NCBI RefSeq assembly: GCF_910592395.1
Contig: NC_088313.1
Span: forward strand, 4,466,501 to 4,530,500
Length of the DNA: 64,000 bases
Direction of reading: 5' to 3'
Source of the DNA: Lineus longissimus
Taxonomy: Eukaryota > Nemertea > Pilidiophora > Heteronemertea > Lineidae
This document shows, one piece after another, positions 62,705 to 64,000 of this stretch. A model generated the notes under the pieces. It saw only the letters and a program-made list of their open reading frames with translations, searched no databases and was not told the DNA's origin. The stretch's first letter is position 1. Each line of letters begins with the position of its first letter. The position numbers and the translations under genes are program-made.

Positions 62705-63765
62705 TGTGGCACTAGACAGAGCTCGGTAATGTGTGCAGGGGATGAGGGATGAGCGTATGACTGACTGGCATACAAGGATGGTTATTCAGTTGATATGACT
62801 TTCAAAGTTGAAGGGCTGACATTGTTTTTAAGCCATTCCATACTTCCCACATGTAGTACAACCTCGTGGAATTCGAACTTGAAAGTCGTAATAATTTGCA
62901 ATACCCAACGGCTCATGGAATGGACTGATGTTTCATACCTGGAAGAGTTGCAATTCTAGATGATGGCACCTTGTCCGGTACGACATGGGGACAATAGGTA
63001 GGAGATTGGGGGTCTGATAAGGTATATCAAAATGAACAACAATAAGAGAATAGAGTCTGGCTGGAAGAGAAAATAAGTCTGAGGTACTGGAGTTGTTTTG
63101 ATGTCGAACTACACAACATTGGAGACACCTTTTGGTCACAAGCTGAACCAGTCAGACATGACGGATCATCTTCCACGACACAATCATGCCAATAGTAGAC
63201 ATTTATTCATCGCAAACGTTGGTGTCATCCCTATCAGCAGTACATGTTGTATTTGCCAATGATATGTCCATCAATCGGTCAAATATGAGAATTCCATAGT
63301 AATGACTAATGCATCAATTGCTTTGATACCGGGAAAAGGAAAGATGTCATATTGCTCTTGCAAAATTTACGTTTTAGGAGAAAAAAATTCGTAAATATTT
63401 TGGCGACGACCCCAATTGAGCACAGGGATGCCATTGTCACTTTGACTCTTAAGAGTGGACTTCCAACAATTCAAAAACCAACAACTGCTTTTCTCTCGTT
63501 TTTCAGGATTGCAGTCCGATGAATATCGCAGAAAGTCTTTGTTTTTCTCCTAGATCATTTAAATGAAAACATTCAAAAACTCGGCTTATTTTATACATAT
63601 TTTATTGTTTACTATTATTAATGTTGATAACATATTTACCAGTATCATATGAATTCGAATTTATATTCATCTTTCAGCTAGAAATGCATACTTATGAATG
63701 TAGGATTCATACAACCAATAAATCTATAAATATACACTGACCAAATCATTGTTAACCAGGATGCA
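62705..63765. other. Intergenic region downstream of EXOSC1
   Basis: Nothing coding or repetitive was recognised in this interval. Confidence 0.5.
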
Positions 63766-63769
63766 AATA

Positions 63770-63944
63770 CAGTAGAACCTCTCAATAAAGGACACCCTAG
63801 GGGCTGACAACTGCTGCCCTTAATTGAGAGGTGTCCTGATCACACAGGTGAAATTATATGGAAATGACAAAACTGGGACCAAATATAGCGTCCTTTAAGA
63901 GTGTGTCCTTAGAGCAGAGGTGCCTGCTATGGGTGGTTCCACTG
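63770..63944. mobile_element. Pogo/Tigger-like MITE, copy 3 (downstream of EXOSC1)
   Basis: CAGTAGAACCTCTCAATAAA start and GGGTGGTTCCACTG end with TA on both flanks (63,768-69 and 63,945-46). The interior is more diverged from copy 1 than copy 2 is, so it is probably an older insertion of the same family. Confidence 0.75.
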
Positions 63945-64000
63945 TATAGGATACAACATCAGACAATTGATATCACAAAGCTAAGATTAGCTTATTACCA

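Noticed and set aside
1-64000. CRISPR arrays, bacterial operons, riboswitches
   Set aside because: The window is clearly eukaryotic nuclear DNA. The direct repeats seen have no regular spacer structure.

Overview
The window is gene-poor metazoan nuclear DNA. Evidence for this is spliced genes with GT-AG introns, AATAAA signals, long AT-rich non-coding stretches, several families of small terminal-inverted-repeat (TIR) elements, a SINE-like 3' tail, and many TACATGTA-type motifs. Gene content (an IgGFc-binding-type receptor, a LamG-like domain, CD20-like tetraspans, exosome subunit CSL4) and the repeat style suggest a marine invertebrate, probably a lophotrochozoan or a basal deuterostome. I cannot name the species.

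Layout. Positions 1-35,250 contain almost no recognisable gene. The exception is a LamG/concanavalin-like domain at about 17,070-17,764 (+) that is interrupted by one frame change. The rest of this part holds degenerate tandem repeats, an LTR-like pair of 443-bp direct repeats (20,377-21,811) with a 4-bp target duplication, a divergent repeat array with a nested SINE-like tail (25,740-26,280), and a near-perfect foldback hairpin (32,580-32,874).

Positions 35,258-44,952 (+) hold one four-exon gene for a 642-aa type I membrane protein. It has a signal peptide, an IgGFc-binding N-terminal-type domain, a MopE/thrombospondin-3-like acidic metal-binding motif, a Thr-rich stalk, one transmembrane helix and a Cys-rich juxtamembrane tail. 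Its second intron appears to use a GC donor. Its 5.8-kb first intron carries a five-copy ~300-bp repeat array and a 920-bp foldback element. A fresh 912-bp tandem duplication lies just downstream (45,158-46,981).

Positions 48,119-56,236 (-) hold a local family of four-transmembrane genes resembling the MS4A/CD20 superfamily: three apparently intact coding exons and one 5'-truncated copy. All three intact exons start just after a splice acceptor, so each gene has an intron in or next to its 5' UTR. One member has a coding minisatellite in its large extracellular loop.

Positions 58,758-62,346 (+) hold a complete seven-exon EXOSC1 (CSL4) orthologue of 195 aa, the same length as the human protein. 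Pogo/Tigger-type MITEs lie in two of its introns and downstream. Functionally this is one housekeeping RNA-decay gene beside two cell-surface gene types. Nothing in the sequence shows that the neighbours act together.
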